This document shows positions 1 through 8,407 of a stretch of 64,000 nucleotides of DNA, in pieces; within the stretch, counting starts at the first letter, position 1, and the number at the start of each line of letters is the position of its first letter. A model generated the notes under the pieces. It searched no databases. It was not told where the DNA came from and was given only the letters and a program-made list of their open reading frames with translations. The stretch is from the NCBI RefSeq assembly GCF_000739375.1, contig NZ_CP006704.1:1364001-1428000 (forward strand), in the 5' to 3' direction. This DNA comes from Comamonas testosteroni TK102. Lineage in GTDB: Bacteria > Pseudomonadota > Gammaproteobacteria > Burkholderiales > Burkholderiaceae_C. A program made the translations under genes and the position numbers.

Positions 1-2
1 GC

Positions 3-734
3 CTGCAAAAACGCCACTGGCTGCGTCTGCATGCCGCTCTGACCGGCGGCCTGAGTCTGGCTGCCATGTCCTTGATCAGTCTGTGCCTGCTGCATGCCGG
101 CGTGCACAGCATGGGGCTGCGCTATGGGCTGGCGCTGGCCTGCGGCTATCTGCTTTATCTGATGCTGGTGCGCCTGTGGGCGGGCTGCATGCTGCGCCGC
201 GACTGGGATGCGGGCGATGTAGGAGCCGATGTTTCCGGCTCCGGCGGTAAATCAGGCAGTGCCGACGCTGCGGGCTTTGAAAGCGGGCAGGGAGGCTCCT
301 ACGGCGGCGGCGGTGCCGGCGGCCACTGGGACGATGGCACCGCCGTGCCTGATATTGCGCCTGCGTCTGCGGGCCTGGAGCTGCCCGATGTCGATGTGTC
401 GGGGCTGGACGCGCTCGATGAAGGCGCCGTGGTGCTCGTGCCGGTGCTGCTGGTCTTTGCCGCCCTGCTGTTGGCGGTCACGGGCATGGGCTCGCTGGTG
501 TGGCTGGTGTTCGGTGCCGATCTGTTTCTGACCGTGGCGGTAGAGGTGGCGTTTGCGCTGCTGATGACGCGAACCCTCTATGTGGTGGAGCGCGAAGGCT
601 GGCTGCTGGCCGCGCTGCGCATCAGCTGGAAGCCCGTGCTGGGCGCCCTGGTCGCGGCCGTGGCGCTGGGGCTGCTCGCCGACTGGCTGTTTCCCCAGGC
701 CGATACCCTGGCACAGGTGCTGCGCAGTCTTTGA
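3..734 (+). CDS. membrane protein of unknown function (5'-partial)
   Basis: The reading frame is open to the left window edge, so the true start lies upstream; the first internal ATG is at 66. The visible part has about five hydrophobic stretches: two at the N-terminal side (around MSLISLCLLHAG and GLALACGYLLYLML), two in the middle (VLVPVLLVFAALLLAV and LVWLVFGADLFLTVAVE) and one near the C-terminus (LGALVAAVALGLLADWLF). A Gly/Ser-rich, probably disordered linker separates the first pair from the rest. I do not recognise the family. It converges on the sensor kinase gene with only 6 bases between the two stop codons. Confidence 0.7.
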   Translation: MQKRHWLRLHAALTGGLSLAAMSLISLCLLHAGVHSMGLRYGLALACGYLLYLMLVRLWAGCMLRRDWDAGDVGADVSGSGGKSGSADAAGFESGQGGSYGGGGAGGHWDDGTAVPDIAPASAGLELPDVDVSGLDALDEGAVVLVPVLLVFAALLLAVTGMGSLVWLVFGADLFLTVAVEVAFALLMTRTLYVVEREGWLLAALRISWKPVLGALVAAVALGLLADWLFPQADTLAQVLRSL

Positions 735-740
735 TCGGCC

Positions 741-2228
741 TCAGTCCTGGTGCCTGGCGCCAGGCAGTTGCAGCTTCATGCGCAGCCCGCCCAGCGGCGA
801 TGGCAGCGCCTGGATGCTGCCGCCATAGGTCTGAACCAGATCGCGCACGATGTCCAGGCCCAGACCGGCGCCGGGTCGCTGTTCGTCAAGCCGTTCTCCG
901 CGGGCAAAGATGCGCTCGCGCAACTCGGGGGCAATGCCCGGGCCGTCGTCGTCTATGCACAGTGTCAGTTGCTGGCTGTCCTCGCTGGCCGCCTCAATCT
1001 TCAACACCACCTGCCAGCGCGCCCATTTGCCGGCGTTGTCCAGCAGATTGCCCAGCATCTCCATCAGGTCCTGGGAGTCGCCCTTGAAGTCCCATTGGGT
1101 GGCATCCCCCTGCAGCTCGAAGCGTATGCCGCGCGCCGCATGCAGCTTGTCCATGGTGTGCACCAGGGAGTGCAGCGGGCCGGCCAGCGCGGTGCGCAGG
1201 CCATGGCCCTGCTGCGCCGCTGCGGCGGCGGCGCGGGCACGGGCCAGGTGATATTCGACCTGGCGGCTGGCACTGGCGACCTGCTCGCGCACCAGGGTCG
1301 CCAGCGGGCTGTCCTGCTGCGCCGCCGCGTTGCCCATGATGCTCAGCGGGGTGTTGACCGCATGGGCCAGATTGCCCGCCTGGGTACGGGCCCGCTCCAC
1401 CATCTCGGCATTCATGCGCAGCACATGGTTGAACTCCTGAACCAGAGGCATGATCTCGGCAGGGTGCTCGCCCCTGATTTCCGGAGCTTCCCCCTGGCTC
1501 ACGGCGGCCAGCTGACGGCGCAGAGCGGCCAGCGGAGCCAGCGCCAGCTGCAGCTGCACGACCACGGCGGCGATCAGTCCCGCTGCCAGCATGCACAGCG
1601 CGGCCACCAGCATCTTGGTGAAGCGCTGCAGCGGCGTGGCCAGCATGGCCGCGTCGGCGGCAATCATCAGTCGCAGTGGCGGGGCATCGGCCTCGGGCAG
1701 CTGTACGGTACGCGTCACGATCACCAGGGTGTTGCCATTGCCGTCCGACATATGGCCATAGCTTGCCGGTGCATGCAGGGGCAGGGTGGGCTCCCAGACC
1801 TTGTCGGCCTGGAAGAAGGGCCAGTCCAGGGTCTGGTCCCAGAGCGATCGCGAACGCTGGATGCCGGCCTGAACCGTCTGTTTGCCGGCCGCATCGAGCT
1901 GGTCCACCTGCCAGTACATGCCCGACAGTGGCTGCTGCAGCAAGGGGTCGCCGGAGAAGGGCGAGACCGTGACCGGGACGGCCTGATCGGGCTGATAGTT
2001 GACGGCGCCGCTGAGCCGGTCGAGCTTGGCCACCAGCTGGCTGCGCAGCTGCTGGGTCAGATGCTCGGCAAACAGCGTGCGCAGACCCCAGCCCGTGAGC
2101 AGCAGTGCTGCCAGCATCCAGATCAGGGCACCCGCCAGCAGTCGCAGGCGCAGCGAGTTCTTCCAGGAGCCCGCGCTCAGCGGTGGCGGCTGCTGGGTCA
2201 TGGGGGAGTTCAGGGTGTGCTCGGACAT
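741..2228 (-). CDS. PhoQ-like sensor histidine kinase
   Basis: A 495-aa membrane histidine kinase that should autophosphorylate and pass phosphate to the regulator encoded just upstream. Transmembrane segments lie at about residues 31-50 and 206-226 and enclose a periplasmic sensor domain of about 155 residues. The H-box is NLAHAVNTPLS with His289; this resembles the PhoQ type (HxxKTPL) more than the common HDLRTPL type. The N-box (GNLLDNAGKWA) and G-box (DDDGPGIAPEL, GAGLGLDIV) of the ATPase domain are intact. It starts 5 bases after the regulator stop codon, so the two are cotranscribed. The signal sensed cannot be read from sequence; the nearby PepSY proteins may be partners or targets. 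Confidence 0.92.
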   Translation of the reverse strand: MSEHTLNSPMTQQPPPLSAGSWKNSLRLRLLAGALIWMLAALLLTGWGLRTLFAEHLTQQLRSQLVAKLDRLSGAVNYQPDQAVPVTVSPFSGDPLLQQPLSGMYWQVDQLDAAGKQTVQAGIQRSRSLWDQTLDWPFFQADKVWEPTLPLHAPASYGHMSDGNGNTLVIVTRTVQLPEADAPPLRLMIAADAAMLATPLQRFTKMLVAALCMLAAGLIAAVVVQLQLALAPLAALRRQLAAVSQGEAPEIRGEHPAEIMPLVQEFNHVLRMNAEMVERARTQAGNLAHAVNTPLSIMGNAAAQQDSPLATLVREQVASASRQVEYHLARARAAAAAAQQGHGLRTALAGPLHSLVHTMDKLHAARGIRFELQGDATQWDFKGDSQDLMEMLGNLLDNAGKWARWQVVLKIEAASEDSQQLTLCIDDDGPGIAPELRERIFARGERLDEQRPGAGLGLDIVRDLVQTYGGSIQALPSPLGGLRMKLQLPGARHQD

Positions 2229-2233
2229 AGGCT

Positions 2234-2905
2234 TTATTCTTGGTTGGATGGCACGACCAGGCGATAGCCCAGGCCGCGCACGGTTTCGATCGAGCCAGCG
2301 GGCAGCTTTTTTCTCAGGCGCCCGACAAAGACCTCGATGGTGTTGGAGTCGCGGTCGCTGTCCTGCGGGTAGATATGCTCGGACAGCTCGGTGCGCGAGA
2401 CCACGGCGCCCATGCGCTGCATCAGCAGGGCCAGCACTTTGAATTCATGGCTGGTCAGCGTCAGAGCCTGACCTTCGACGGTGACACGGGCCTGGCGCGA
2501 ATCCAGGGTGATGGCCCCGCATTGCCACAGCGCGCTGGCATGCGGGCTTAGGCGTCGCAGCAGCGCCCTCAGACGCGCCAGCAGCTCTTCCATGTGGAAG
2601 GGTTTGGCCAGATAGTCGTCGGCTCCGGCATCCATGCCTGCGACTTTTTCATGCCAGGCGGCTCTGGCGGTGAGGATCAGCACCGGCATGGAGCGGCCCT
2701 GAGCGCGCCAGGCGCGCAGCACGCTCAGCCCGTCGCGCACCGGCAGGCCCAGGTCCAGCACCGCAGCGTCGAAGCTCTCCACCTCGCCCAGGTATTGCGC
2801 CGTCTCGCCATCGGCGGCCGTCTCCACGGTGTGGCCGGCCTGCAGCAGGGCCTGATGCAGCTGCTCGCGCAGCGTGGGTTCGTCTTCAATCAGCAGGATT
2901 CGCAT
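2234..2905 (-). CDS. OmpR/PhoP-family response regulator
   Basis: A 223-aa two-component transcription regulator. The receiver domain has the acidic pair Asp8/Glu9, phospho-acceptor Asp51 (AAVLDLGLP) and conserved Lys101 (LAKPF). The C-terminal winged-helix DNA-binding domain shows the usual TSHEFKVLALL, VSRTELSEHIY and NTIEVFVGRLRKKL signatures and ends in the typical TVRGLGYRL. It is the first of the regulator-kinase pair, and the PepSY gene at 2934-3311 lies 28 bases upstream on the same strand, so all three probably form one operon. PhoP, PmrA and QseB relatives share this layout; I do not assign a specific name. Confidence 0.93.
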   Translation of the reverse strand: MRILLIEDEPTLREQLHQALLQAGHTVETAADGETAQYLGEVESFDAAVLDLGLPVRDGLSVLRAWRAQGRSMPVLILTARAAWHEKVAGMDAGADDYLAKPFHMEELLARLRALLRRLSPHASALWQCGAITLDSRQARVTVEGQALTLTSHEFKVLALLMQRMGAVVSRTELSEHIYPQDSDRDSNTIEVFVGRLRKKLPAGSIETVRGLGYRLVVPSNQE

Positions 2906-2933
2906 GCTCTACAACCTTCCTGAGTGCCGGGGT

Positions 2934-3311
2934 TCACTTCTTGCGCTTCATGCTGATGAGGCTGCCGTTGCTGGCATCGATCTCCAGCTTGACCACCTTG
3001 CCATCGCTTTGCAGCAGCCGGATCTCGTAGACAAAGCGGCCGTCCTCACGGTCGAACTCCACCTTGATGACCTGGCCCTGGTACTGCTGCTCGACCTGGT
3101 CCAGAACGGTGCGCAGCGGCAGCACCTGACCCTGGCGCAGGGCCTGACGGGCAAGCTCGTGGTCGTTGTCACCGGCATCCGAGGTGGCGGGCCACAGGCT
3201 CAGCGCGGCAAAGCCTGCCGTTGCCAGCAGCATGGCCAGCATGGTATGGAGGGTGCGCCGGCGTGGGCGGTACGCAGATTGCGGGTCATTCGAGGCATTG
3301 GATAAAGACAT
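2934..3311 (-). CDS. PepSY-domain protein
   Basis: A 125-aa protein with an N-terminal hydrophobic helix (TMLAMLLATAGFAALSLW) that acts as signal peptide or anchor, followed by one PepSY domain (residues about 52-122): ARQALRQGQVLPLRTVLDQV, then EFDREDGRFVYEIRLL and VKLEIDASNGSLIS. The start at 3311 was preferred because it gives the membrane signal directly; the frame stays open far upstream but that extension is Arg/Pro-rich and not protein-like. PepSY domains are usually periplasmic inhibitors or ligand-binding modules. It stands directly before the response regulator gene and divergent to a second PepSY-like gene. Confidence 0.85.
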   Translation of the reverse strand: MSLSNASNDPQSAYRPRRRTLHTMLAMLLATAGFAALSLWPATSDAGDNDHELARQALRQGQVLPLRTVLDQVEQQYQGQVIKVEFDREDGRFVYEIRLLQSDGKVVKLEIDASNGSLISMKRKK

Positions 3312-3523
3312 GGCGAGCGGGCTGCAGTGGGTGGTGATGAGGTCTGGTTGCGTTCTGCAGCCAAGGTTATAGGTCTGCATCGATGAACGAAAGCTGAATG
3401 GCGGCTTCAGAAACGGTTCAGGAGGGAATGCGAACAATCGGCCACAACCCGCCACAGCGCAGCTTTCGCCCGGCGGGCCGTCTTTTTTGTCCCCATCGTT
3501 GCCAACCTGCTGCAGGAGTTTCC

Positions 3524-3904
3524 ATGTCTCGTCTTCAAGCCCCCGTCTTTCCGGTGTCCGATCGCGTCTTGTCGCTATACCGGTCCATGCAGCGCCGCAG
3601 CGGCATCGCCTTGCTGGGGGGCGCTGCGCTGCTGTCCGCAGGCACCTGCCTGGCCGCGGAAAACTCCCTGGCGGATCGTGCCTCGGCCTCGGTGGCCGGC
3701 GTGCGCGGCATGGCGCTCGGGCCAACCCTGTCCATCCGCGATGTCTGCGACCGGCTGGAGAAGGCCGGCTATCGCGAATTCCAGGAGGTGGAATGGGACG
3801 ACGGCCTCTACAAGGTCAAGGCCACGGCCAGCGATGGGCGCTTTGTGAAGCTCTATGTGGATGGGCGCAGCGGTGAAGTGCTGCGCGTACGCAGCAAAAG
3901 CTAA
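3524..3904 (+). CDS. exported PepSY-like protein
   Basis: A 126-aa protein with a hydrophobic N-terminal segment (SGIALLGGAALLSAG) and a likely cleavage region near TCLAAE. The rest matches the second half of a PepSY domain: LSIRDVCDRLEKAGY, EVEWDDGLYKVKATASDG, VKLYVDGRSGEVLRVR. The start at 3524 is set by AGGAG five bases upstream; the longer frame from 3398 lacks such a site. It is divergent from the PepSY-regulator-kinase operon with a 212-bp shared upstream region, which suggests control by that regulator. Two PepSY proteins around one two-component system hint at a signalling module, but this is inference from position. Confidence 0.82.
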   Translation: MSRLQAPVFPVSDRVLSLYRSMQRRSGIALLGGAALLSAGTCLAAENSLADRASASVAGVRGMALGPTLSIRDVCDRLEKAGYREFQEVEWDDGLYKVKATASDGRFVKLYVDGRSGEVLRVRSKS

Positions 3905-4180
3905 TTTTGCTATCTGCTTGATAGCTTCTGGCGCTTTGTGATGGCGGTTTCAAATGATATTTATATCGAAAATGAGTGCTGCAAAGGGCAAGGCGCTAGG
4001 GTTTGAAGACTTGTAAACGGCTGCGCTTTACTCAAAGTATTGTGAGCAAATGTGAAACCTGTCGTCCTGGCGAGCCGGTGCTGCGTTGCAATGGAAAGGC
4101 AGACCGTGCAAGGTTTGCAGAGCAACTCATAACAGGGACTGCGGCGCATGGAATGTGCATGCGCCAATCAGGAGATTTCC

Positions 4181-4801
4181 ATGCAAATCAATCAACGCTG
4201 GGGCCGGTTGGCCATGGTGAGCGCAATCGTTGCGGCTCTGTCGGCCTGCGCGGCCTATCCACAGGGTGGCTACCAGACCGGCGGCTATCAGAACAGTGGC
4301 TACCAGGGAGGCTACTCCCAAGGTGCTTATTCTGGCTCGGGCTACCCCGGCAGCACCCAGGCCTATCCCGTGGGCAACAACCAGGCCCAGACCTATCCCG
4401 CCAATAACTGCGGCTACAACAATCCCAACTGCTACTCGCAACAGCCTCAGCAATACGCCCAGCAGGGCCGTGTGATGAATATCGAGACCGTGCGCGTGCA
4501 GGACGGCAGCGGTGTGGGCGCGGGCGGCGCGATTGCCGGCGGCGTGATCGGCGGCGTGCTGGGCAACCAGGTGGGCAAGGGCTCCGGCCGTACGCTGGCC
4601 ACGATTGCCGGTGTGGTGGGCGGCGCATTGGCCGGCAACGCCGTGCAGAACAGTGTGGGTGGCGGCAGCGTGCGCGATATCTACCGCGTCACCGTGCAGC
4701 TGCAGGATGGCAGCGTGCGCGCTCTGGACTACCAGCAGCCTCCGCAGCTGAGCATCGGCGAATACGTGCGCGTGGAAGGCAACCAGATCTTCCGCCGCTG
4801 A
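4181..4801 (+). CDS. glycine-zipper outer-membrane lipoprotein
   Basis: A 206-aa lipoprotein. The start at 4181 follows AGGAG at 4170-4174. The signal peptide ends in a lipobox (ALSAC), with Cys25 as the predicted lipidated residue. Then comes a Gly/Tyr/Gln-rich low-complexity stretch with GGYQ-type repeats (about residues 30-90). The C-terminal half carries a glycine-zipper 2TM segment (GAIAGGVIGGVLGNQVGKG, GVVGGALAGNAVQ) as in the SlyB/17-kDa surface antigen family, and ends in a small beta domain (YRVTVQLQDGSVRALDY). Family members sit in the outer membrane and affect envelope integrity. It is monocistronic, followed by a strong terminator. Confidence 0.88.
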   Translation: MQINQRWGRLAMVSAIVAALSACAAYPQGGYQTGGYQNSGYQGGYSQGAYSGSGYPGSTQAYPVGNNQAQTYPANNCGYNNPNCYSQQPQQYAQQGRVMNIETVRVQDGSGVGAGGAIAGGVIGGVLGNQVGKGSGRTLATIAGVVGGALAGNAVQNSVGGGSVRDIYRVTVQLQDGSVRALDYQQPPQLSIGEYVRVEGNQIFRR

Positions 4802-4821
4802 GCACTCAGGCGCGCATGACA

Positions 4822-4847
4822 AAAGGGACTCCTCGGAGTCCCTTTTT
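4822..4847 (+). terminator. intrinsic terminator after the glycine-zipper lipoprotein
   Basis: The stem GGGACTC (4825-4831) pairs with GAGTCCC (4836-4842) around a CTCG loop and is followed by a T5 tract; A residues on the left also pair with the T tract. Confidence 0.88.
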
Positions 4848-4904
4848 ATTTCTTTGCCTGAAGCGATGAGCGATGCTTGAGTCTGTGGCGCAGCATCACT
4901 CAGT

Positions 4905-4991
4905 GACAGCAAGCAAGAGGCCTAGGCGGCCCCGCCGCCTCGCAGCGAAGCTGTCGTCCCCCGGTGGGGAGGGCGCAAAGCGCCTCAGGGG
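4905..4991. repeat. GC-rich 3'-end repeat, copy 1
   Basis: It begins GACAGCAAGCAAG and contains nested GC palindromes (GGCGGCCCCGCCGCC), the block GCTGTCGTCCCCC and the end block GCGCCTCAGGGG. Related copies occur at 6699-6801, 8339-8402 and 11824-11910. This copy abuts the stop codon of the SlyD-like gene on the opposite strand and lies between two convergent genes. Confidence 0.75.
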
Positions 4992-5513
4992 TCAGTGAAG
5001 TGTTTCATTGCCCGGGGCCATGGGCTCGATACGGAAAAAGCCCGTACCGGCCGTGCCGCGGCCGATTTCTTCCTCGGTGGCCTCGCGCACGGCTTCGATC
5101 TTGAGGTGCAGGCGGATGGCGATTCCGGCCAGCGGGTGGTTGCCGTCCAGCACCACATGCTCGGGATAGATTTCGGTGACCGTGTAGAGCCGGTCGGCCG
5201 GCACGGGGTTGGTGCCCTTGGGCATGGCCGTGCTCTCGAAACTCATGCCTTCCTCGATCTCTTCGGGGAACAGCTCGCGCTTTTCCAGGAAGATCAGGCT
5301 CTCGTCATAGTCGCCGAATGCTTCTTCGGGCTCCAGGTGCAGATCCAGCTGGTCGCCGACCACATGGCCTTGCAGAGCCTCTTCGATGCGCTTGAAGAGG
5401 TCATCGCCGCCGACGAGAAATTCCACGGGCTCGTCCAGCACGTCCAGCTCCTCGCCCAGGGTGTCTTTCAGTGTCCAGGTCAGGGCGACCACGCATTGTT
5501 GGGTAACTTCCAT
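4992..5513 (-). CDS. SlyD-like FKBP-type peptidyl-prolyl isomerase
   Basis: A 173-aa cytoplasmic prolyl isomerase/chaperone of the SlyD family. It shows FKBP core strands split by an inserted flap region: LTWTLKDTLGEELD, the GGDDLFKRIEEALQGHVVGD segment, EPEEAFGDYDE, then VVLDGNHPLAGIAIRLHL and VREATEEEI, which is the family signature. E. coli SlyD has a His/Cys-rich metal-binding tail; here the tail is short and has no His cluster, so nickel delivery is unlikely. The start at 5513 (MEVTQQ) agrees with the normal family N-terminus. It is monocistronic and convergent with the lipoprotein gene. Confidence 0.9.
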   Translation of the reverse strand: MEVTQQCVVALTWTLKDTLGEELDVLDEPVEFLVGGDDLFKRIEEALQGHVVGDQLDLHLEPEEAFGDYDESLIFLEKRELFPEEIEEGMSFESTAMPKGTNPVPADRLYTVTEIYPEHVVLDGNHPLAGIAIRLHLKIEAVREATEEEIGRGTAGTGFFRIEPMAPGNETLH

Positions 5514-5748
5514 GGTGTGTGTATGCAGTTGGTGGGCCGCGGGCCAGTCCCGCAGCCGAAATTGAAACGCCGCCACGGCCGTGGCGCAATGGCAGGCATT
5601 GTCCCATGCGCTGCCCGCAACTGCAGCACAGGCCTTTTGTTACACCCTGCAAAAAGCACTTGCACGGCCTTCACATTGGCACTCTTGCAGGCCTGCATAC
5701 TGGCCCCATCTCTGCTGCAAGTAATTTGCGGGCTTAAAGGAAGGCACC

Positions 5749-6525
5749 ATGACCCCTCAGGAACAACAACTGCTGCAAGACCTGTGCGCCAGGCTGACGC
5801 TGACCCAGGGCCAGCCCAAGGACGCGCAGGCCGATGCCGAGCTGCGCCGCGGATTGGGCACCGCGCCCGATGCGGTCTACTGGCTGGCCCAGCGCACCTT
5901 GATGCTGGAGCAAGCCATTGAGCAGGCCCAGCAGCAGATCGGCGAGCTGCAGCAGCAGCTGAAACAGGCCCAGCAAAGCCAGAGCCAGAGCCAGGGCGCA
6001 GGCAGCTTTCTCTCGGGCGGCCTGGGCACGCACTTCGGCCGCGCTCCCGAGCGTTATGCCGAGGACGGCGGCTACGCTGCCAGTACCCAGCCTCCCTATC
6101 AGCCCCAGTATCAGCCTCAGTACCAGCCGCAAGCAGCGCCTCAGCCCTCCAGCTGGCGCGACCGTTTCTTTGGTGGCGGCTCGGCGCCCCGTGCTGCAGC
6201 GCCGCAGGCCTACGGCCAGCCAGCTGCCGCGACCGGCAGCAGCTTCCTGGGCAATGCCGCAGCGGCCGCAGCCGGTGTGGCGGGCGGCATGTTTCTGTTC
6301 AACGGGCTGGAGAATCTGATGGGCGGCCATCACGCCAGCTCGGGCAGCCAGAGCGGCGGCAGCGAAAGCAAGTCGCTGGCGCAGGACAGCAGCAGTCAGG
6401 GCCTGCATGGCGACAGCGGCAATACCTCGAGCCTGGCCAACGATGCAGGCCTGGGCAGCATCGATAGCGCAGACAACGACAGCTGGGGCGATGGCGGCGA
6501 CTTCTTCAACGATGACTTTGCCTGA
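5749..6525 (+). CDS. DUF2076 domain-containing protein
   Basis: A 258-aa protein that starts with the typical DUF2076 N-terminus: a helical segment MTPQEQQLLQDLCARL, then PDAVYWLAQRTLMLEQAIEQ and a Gln-rich coiled coil (about residues 45-80). The conserved GSFL motif follows, then a Pro/Gln/Tyr-rich linker with YQPQ repeats, an Ala/Gly-rich hydrophobic stretch (GNAAAAAAGVAGGMFLFNGLENL) and an acidic tail ending in DDFA. The function of the family is unknown; some are labelled periplasmic sensors without strong proof. The start is clear, with AAGGA just upstream of 5749. It is followed by a terminator at 6613-6646. Confidence 0.88.
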   Translation: MTPQEQQLLQDLCARLTLTQGQPKDAQADAELRRGLGTAPDAVYWLAQRTLMLEQAIEQAQQQIGELQQQLKQAQQSQSQSQGAGSFLSGGLGTHFGRAPERYAEDGGYAASTQPPYQPQYQPQYQPQAAPQPSSWRDRFFGGGSAPRAAAPQAYGQPAAATGSSFLGNAAAAAAGVAGGMFLFNGLENLMGGHHASSGSQSGGSESKSLAQDSSSQGLHGDSGNTSSLANDAGLGSIDSADNDSWGDGGDFFNDDFA

Positions 6526-6540
6526 TTACATGCTTTGAGA

Positions 6541-6583
6541 TTTTTGAGGCTCAAGCCCTTTCCCATCAAACGCTAGCAGCTAT
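6541..6583 (-). repeat. short interspersed element, family B copy 1
   Basis: Read on the minus strand it runs TAGCTGCTAGCGTTTGATGG, then AAGGGCTTGAGCCTCAAAAA. It resembles 55481-55535 and 59851-59889. It lies just 3' of the DUF2076 gene, before the terminator. Confidence 0.5.
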
Positions 6584-6610
6584 GGATTAGATAGTGAGAA
6601 GGAAAAAAGA

Positions 6611-6648
6611 AAGCCACCTGGCGTTTTCAAATCAGGTGGCTTTTTTAA
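6611..6648 (+). terminator. bidirectional intrinsic terminator
   Basis: GCCACCTG (6613-6620) pairs with CAGGTGGC (6633-6640) around a 12-base loop and is followed by T6. An A-rich run before the stem gives a U tract for the opposite direction too. It separates the convergent DUF2076 and aldehyde dehydrogenase genes. Confidence 0.88.
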
Positions 6649-6698
6649 TTTCAGTAGCGATGGGCGCGAGCTTCAACTAGGGTGCGACCTAAGTGTGG

Positions 6699-6801
6699 GA
6701 CAGCAAGCAAGCGCCACCGCGCAGCAAAGCTGTCGTCCCCCTCCGCGAAGCAGAGAGGGGGAAGCGGCGGGGCCGCCCAGGCAAAGCCGCTCAGGGGGTC
6801 T
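6699..6801. repeat. GC-rich 3'-end repeat, copy 2
   Basis: It starts with the same GACAGCAAGCAAG as copy 1, then GCTGTCGTCCCCCTC, a GAGAGGGGGAA arm able to pair with CCCCCTC, and CCGCTCAGGGGGTC. It ends at the stop codon of the aldehyde dehydrogenase gene on the minus strand. Confidence 0.75.
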
Positions 6802-8253
6802 TTAGAACGGATAGTGGCGTTCTGCGGTCTGCATGGTCACCCAGCGGGTTTCGGTAAAGGCATTGATGCCCTGCTGGCCGCCGAAATGGCCATAGCCCGA
6901 GGCCTTGACGCCGCCAAACGGCATCTGGGCTTCGTCATGCACCGTGGGGCCGTTGATATGGCAGATGCCGGCCTCGATGCGCGCAGCCACACGCCAGCCG
7001 CGGGCCGTGTCCCGGGTGAAGACTGCGGAGGACAGACCGAACTCGTTGTCATTGGCCGTGGCAATGGCTTCTTCCTCGCCGTTCACGCGCACGATGCCCT
7101 TGACCGGGCCGAAGGTCTCCTCGTGGAAGATGCGCATCGCGGGCGTCACATGGTCGATCAGCGTGGCAGGCATCAGTGTGCTCTCGGCCTTGCCGCCGCA
7201 GACCAGTTTTCCGCCCTTGGCCAGCGCGTCATCGATCATGGCATTGCAGCGCTCCACCGTTGCCAGATCGATCACCGAGCCCAGCACCACGGGGCCCTTG
7301 CGCGGGTCACCCAGTGGCAGGCTCCGGGCCTTGGCGGCAAACTTGGCGATGAACTCGTCGGCCACCTTGTGATCCACCACGAAGCGTTCGGTGGACATGC
7401 AGATCTGGCCCGAGTTGGCAAACGCGCCAAAGGTGGCGGCGTTCACGGCCGCATCGATATCGGCATCGTCCAGCACCAGGAAGGGGGCCTTGCCGCCAAG
7501 CTCCAGCAGCGCGGGCTTGAGATGTCTGGCGCAGGTCTGGCCGATGATGCGGCCCACACGTGTGGAGCCGGTAAAGCTCACGCGGCGCACGGCGGGATGG
7601 GCCACGATGGCTTCGACCACGCTGCCTGCATCGGCGGGCGCATTGGTCACAAAGTTCACCACGCCGGCGGGCAGGCCTGCGTCCTGCAGCGCCTCGATGA
7701 TCAGGCCGTGGGTGGCGGGGCAGAGTTCCGATCCCTTGAGAATCACGGTATTGCCGCAGGCCAGGGCCGTGGAGATGCTGCGCACGGCCAGAATCACGGG
7801 GGCATTCCAGGGTGCGATACCGAGCACCACGCCGGCGGGCTGGCGCACGGCCATGGCCACGCTGCCGGGCACGTCGGAGGGAATGATCTCGCCATTGATC
7901 TGCGTGGTCAGCGAAGCCGCTTCCAGCAGCATGCTGGCGGCCAGATGCACGTTGAAGCCGGCCCAGATGCCCGAGGCGCCGGTCTCGGCAGCCATGGCCG
8001 CGGCAATCGCTTCGCCCTTGGCTTCCAGCGCCTGCGAGGCCTTCATCAGCATGGCGCGGCGGGCGTTCGGCCCTAGTTGCGACCAGGCGGGGAAGGCTGC
8101 TGCCGCTGCATCGCAGGCGCGGATCGCATCCTCGGTCGTGGCTGCCGGGGCACGTGTGGCCACGCTGCCATCCAGCGGGTTTTTGCGTTCAAAAGTCGCG
8201 CCATTGCCGGCTGCGCATTCCTGGCCGGCTATCAGCATTTTTTGTTCGATCAT
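6802..8253 (-). CDS. NAD(P)-dependent aromatic aldehyde dehydrogenase (salicylaldehyde/vanillin type), copy 1
   Basis: A 483-aa aldehyde dehydrogenase. Catalytic Cys285 lies in NSGQICMSTER and general-base Glu251 in LLELGGKAP; Lys173 (ILKGSE) and the FTGSTRVG turn belong to the nucleotide site. Length, the GASGIWAGFNVH block and the YPF C-terminus match the salicylaldehyde/vanillin dehydrogenase branch (NahF-like), so it likely oxidises an aromatic aldehyde to the acid. The start at 8253 follows AAGGAG. It lies 154 bases after livF on the same strand and may be the last gene of the liv transcription unit or have its own promoter; a 17-bp palindrome sits just before the start. It is highly similar to the enzyme at 14532-15983. 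The exact substrate is unknown. Confidence 0.92.
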   Translation of the reverse strand: MIEQKMLIAGQECAAGNGATFERKNPLDGSVATRAPAATTEDAIRACDAAAAAFPAWSQLGPNARRAMLMKASQALEAKGEAIAAAMAAETGASGIWAGFNVHLAASMLLEAASLTTQINGEIIPSDVPGSVAMAVRQPAGVVLGIAPWNAPVILAVRSISTALACGNTVILKGSELCPATHGLIIEALQDAGLPAGVVNFVTNAPADAGSVVEAIVAHPAVRRVSFTGSTRVGRIIGQTCARHLKPALLELGGKAPFLVLDDADIDAAVNAATFGAFANSGQICMSTERFVVDHKVADEFIAKFAAKARSLPLGDPRKGPVVLGSVIDLATVERCNAMIDDALAKGGKLVCGGKAESTLMPATLIDHVTPAMRIFHEETFGPVKGIVRVNGEEEAIATANDNEFGLSSAVFTRDTARGWRVAARIEAGICHINGPTVHDEAQMPFGGVKASGYGHFGGQQGINAFTETRWVTMQTAERHYPF

Positions 8254-8277
8254 GTGTGTCTCCTTTGAAGTGTTGAG

Positions 8278-8294
8278 CCAGTCAATATGACTGG
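8278..8294. promoter_or_regulatory. 17-bp palindrome before the aldehyde dehydrogenase gene
   Basis: CCAGTCA-ATA-TGACTGG is perfect over 7-bp arms and lies 25 bp before the ATG of the dehydrogenase gene, close to its ribosome site. It is a candidate operator or a 5'-UTR hairpin. Confidence 0.45.
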
Positions 8295-8338
8295 TGAATG
8301 TTCAGGGCTTTCAATGAAGTGCGCCCTGGTAAAGGGCC

Positions 8339-8402
8339 GCCGAGCAAGGGTCTAGGCGGCCCCGCCGCCCCGCCGTGAGGGTGCCGTCCCCCTCAGGGGG
8401 AT
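8339..8402. repeat. GC-rich 3'-end repeat, copy 3
   Basis: It shares CGAGCAAG, TAGGCGGCCCCGCCGCC, GTGCCGTCCCCCTC and CAGGGGG with the other copies but is shorter. It lies directly 3' of livF on the minus strand. Confidence 0.7.
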
Positions 8403-8407
8403 TCATC

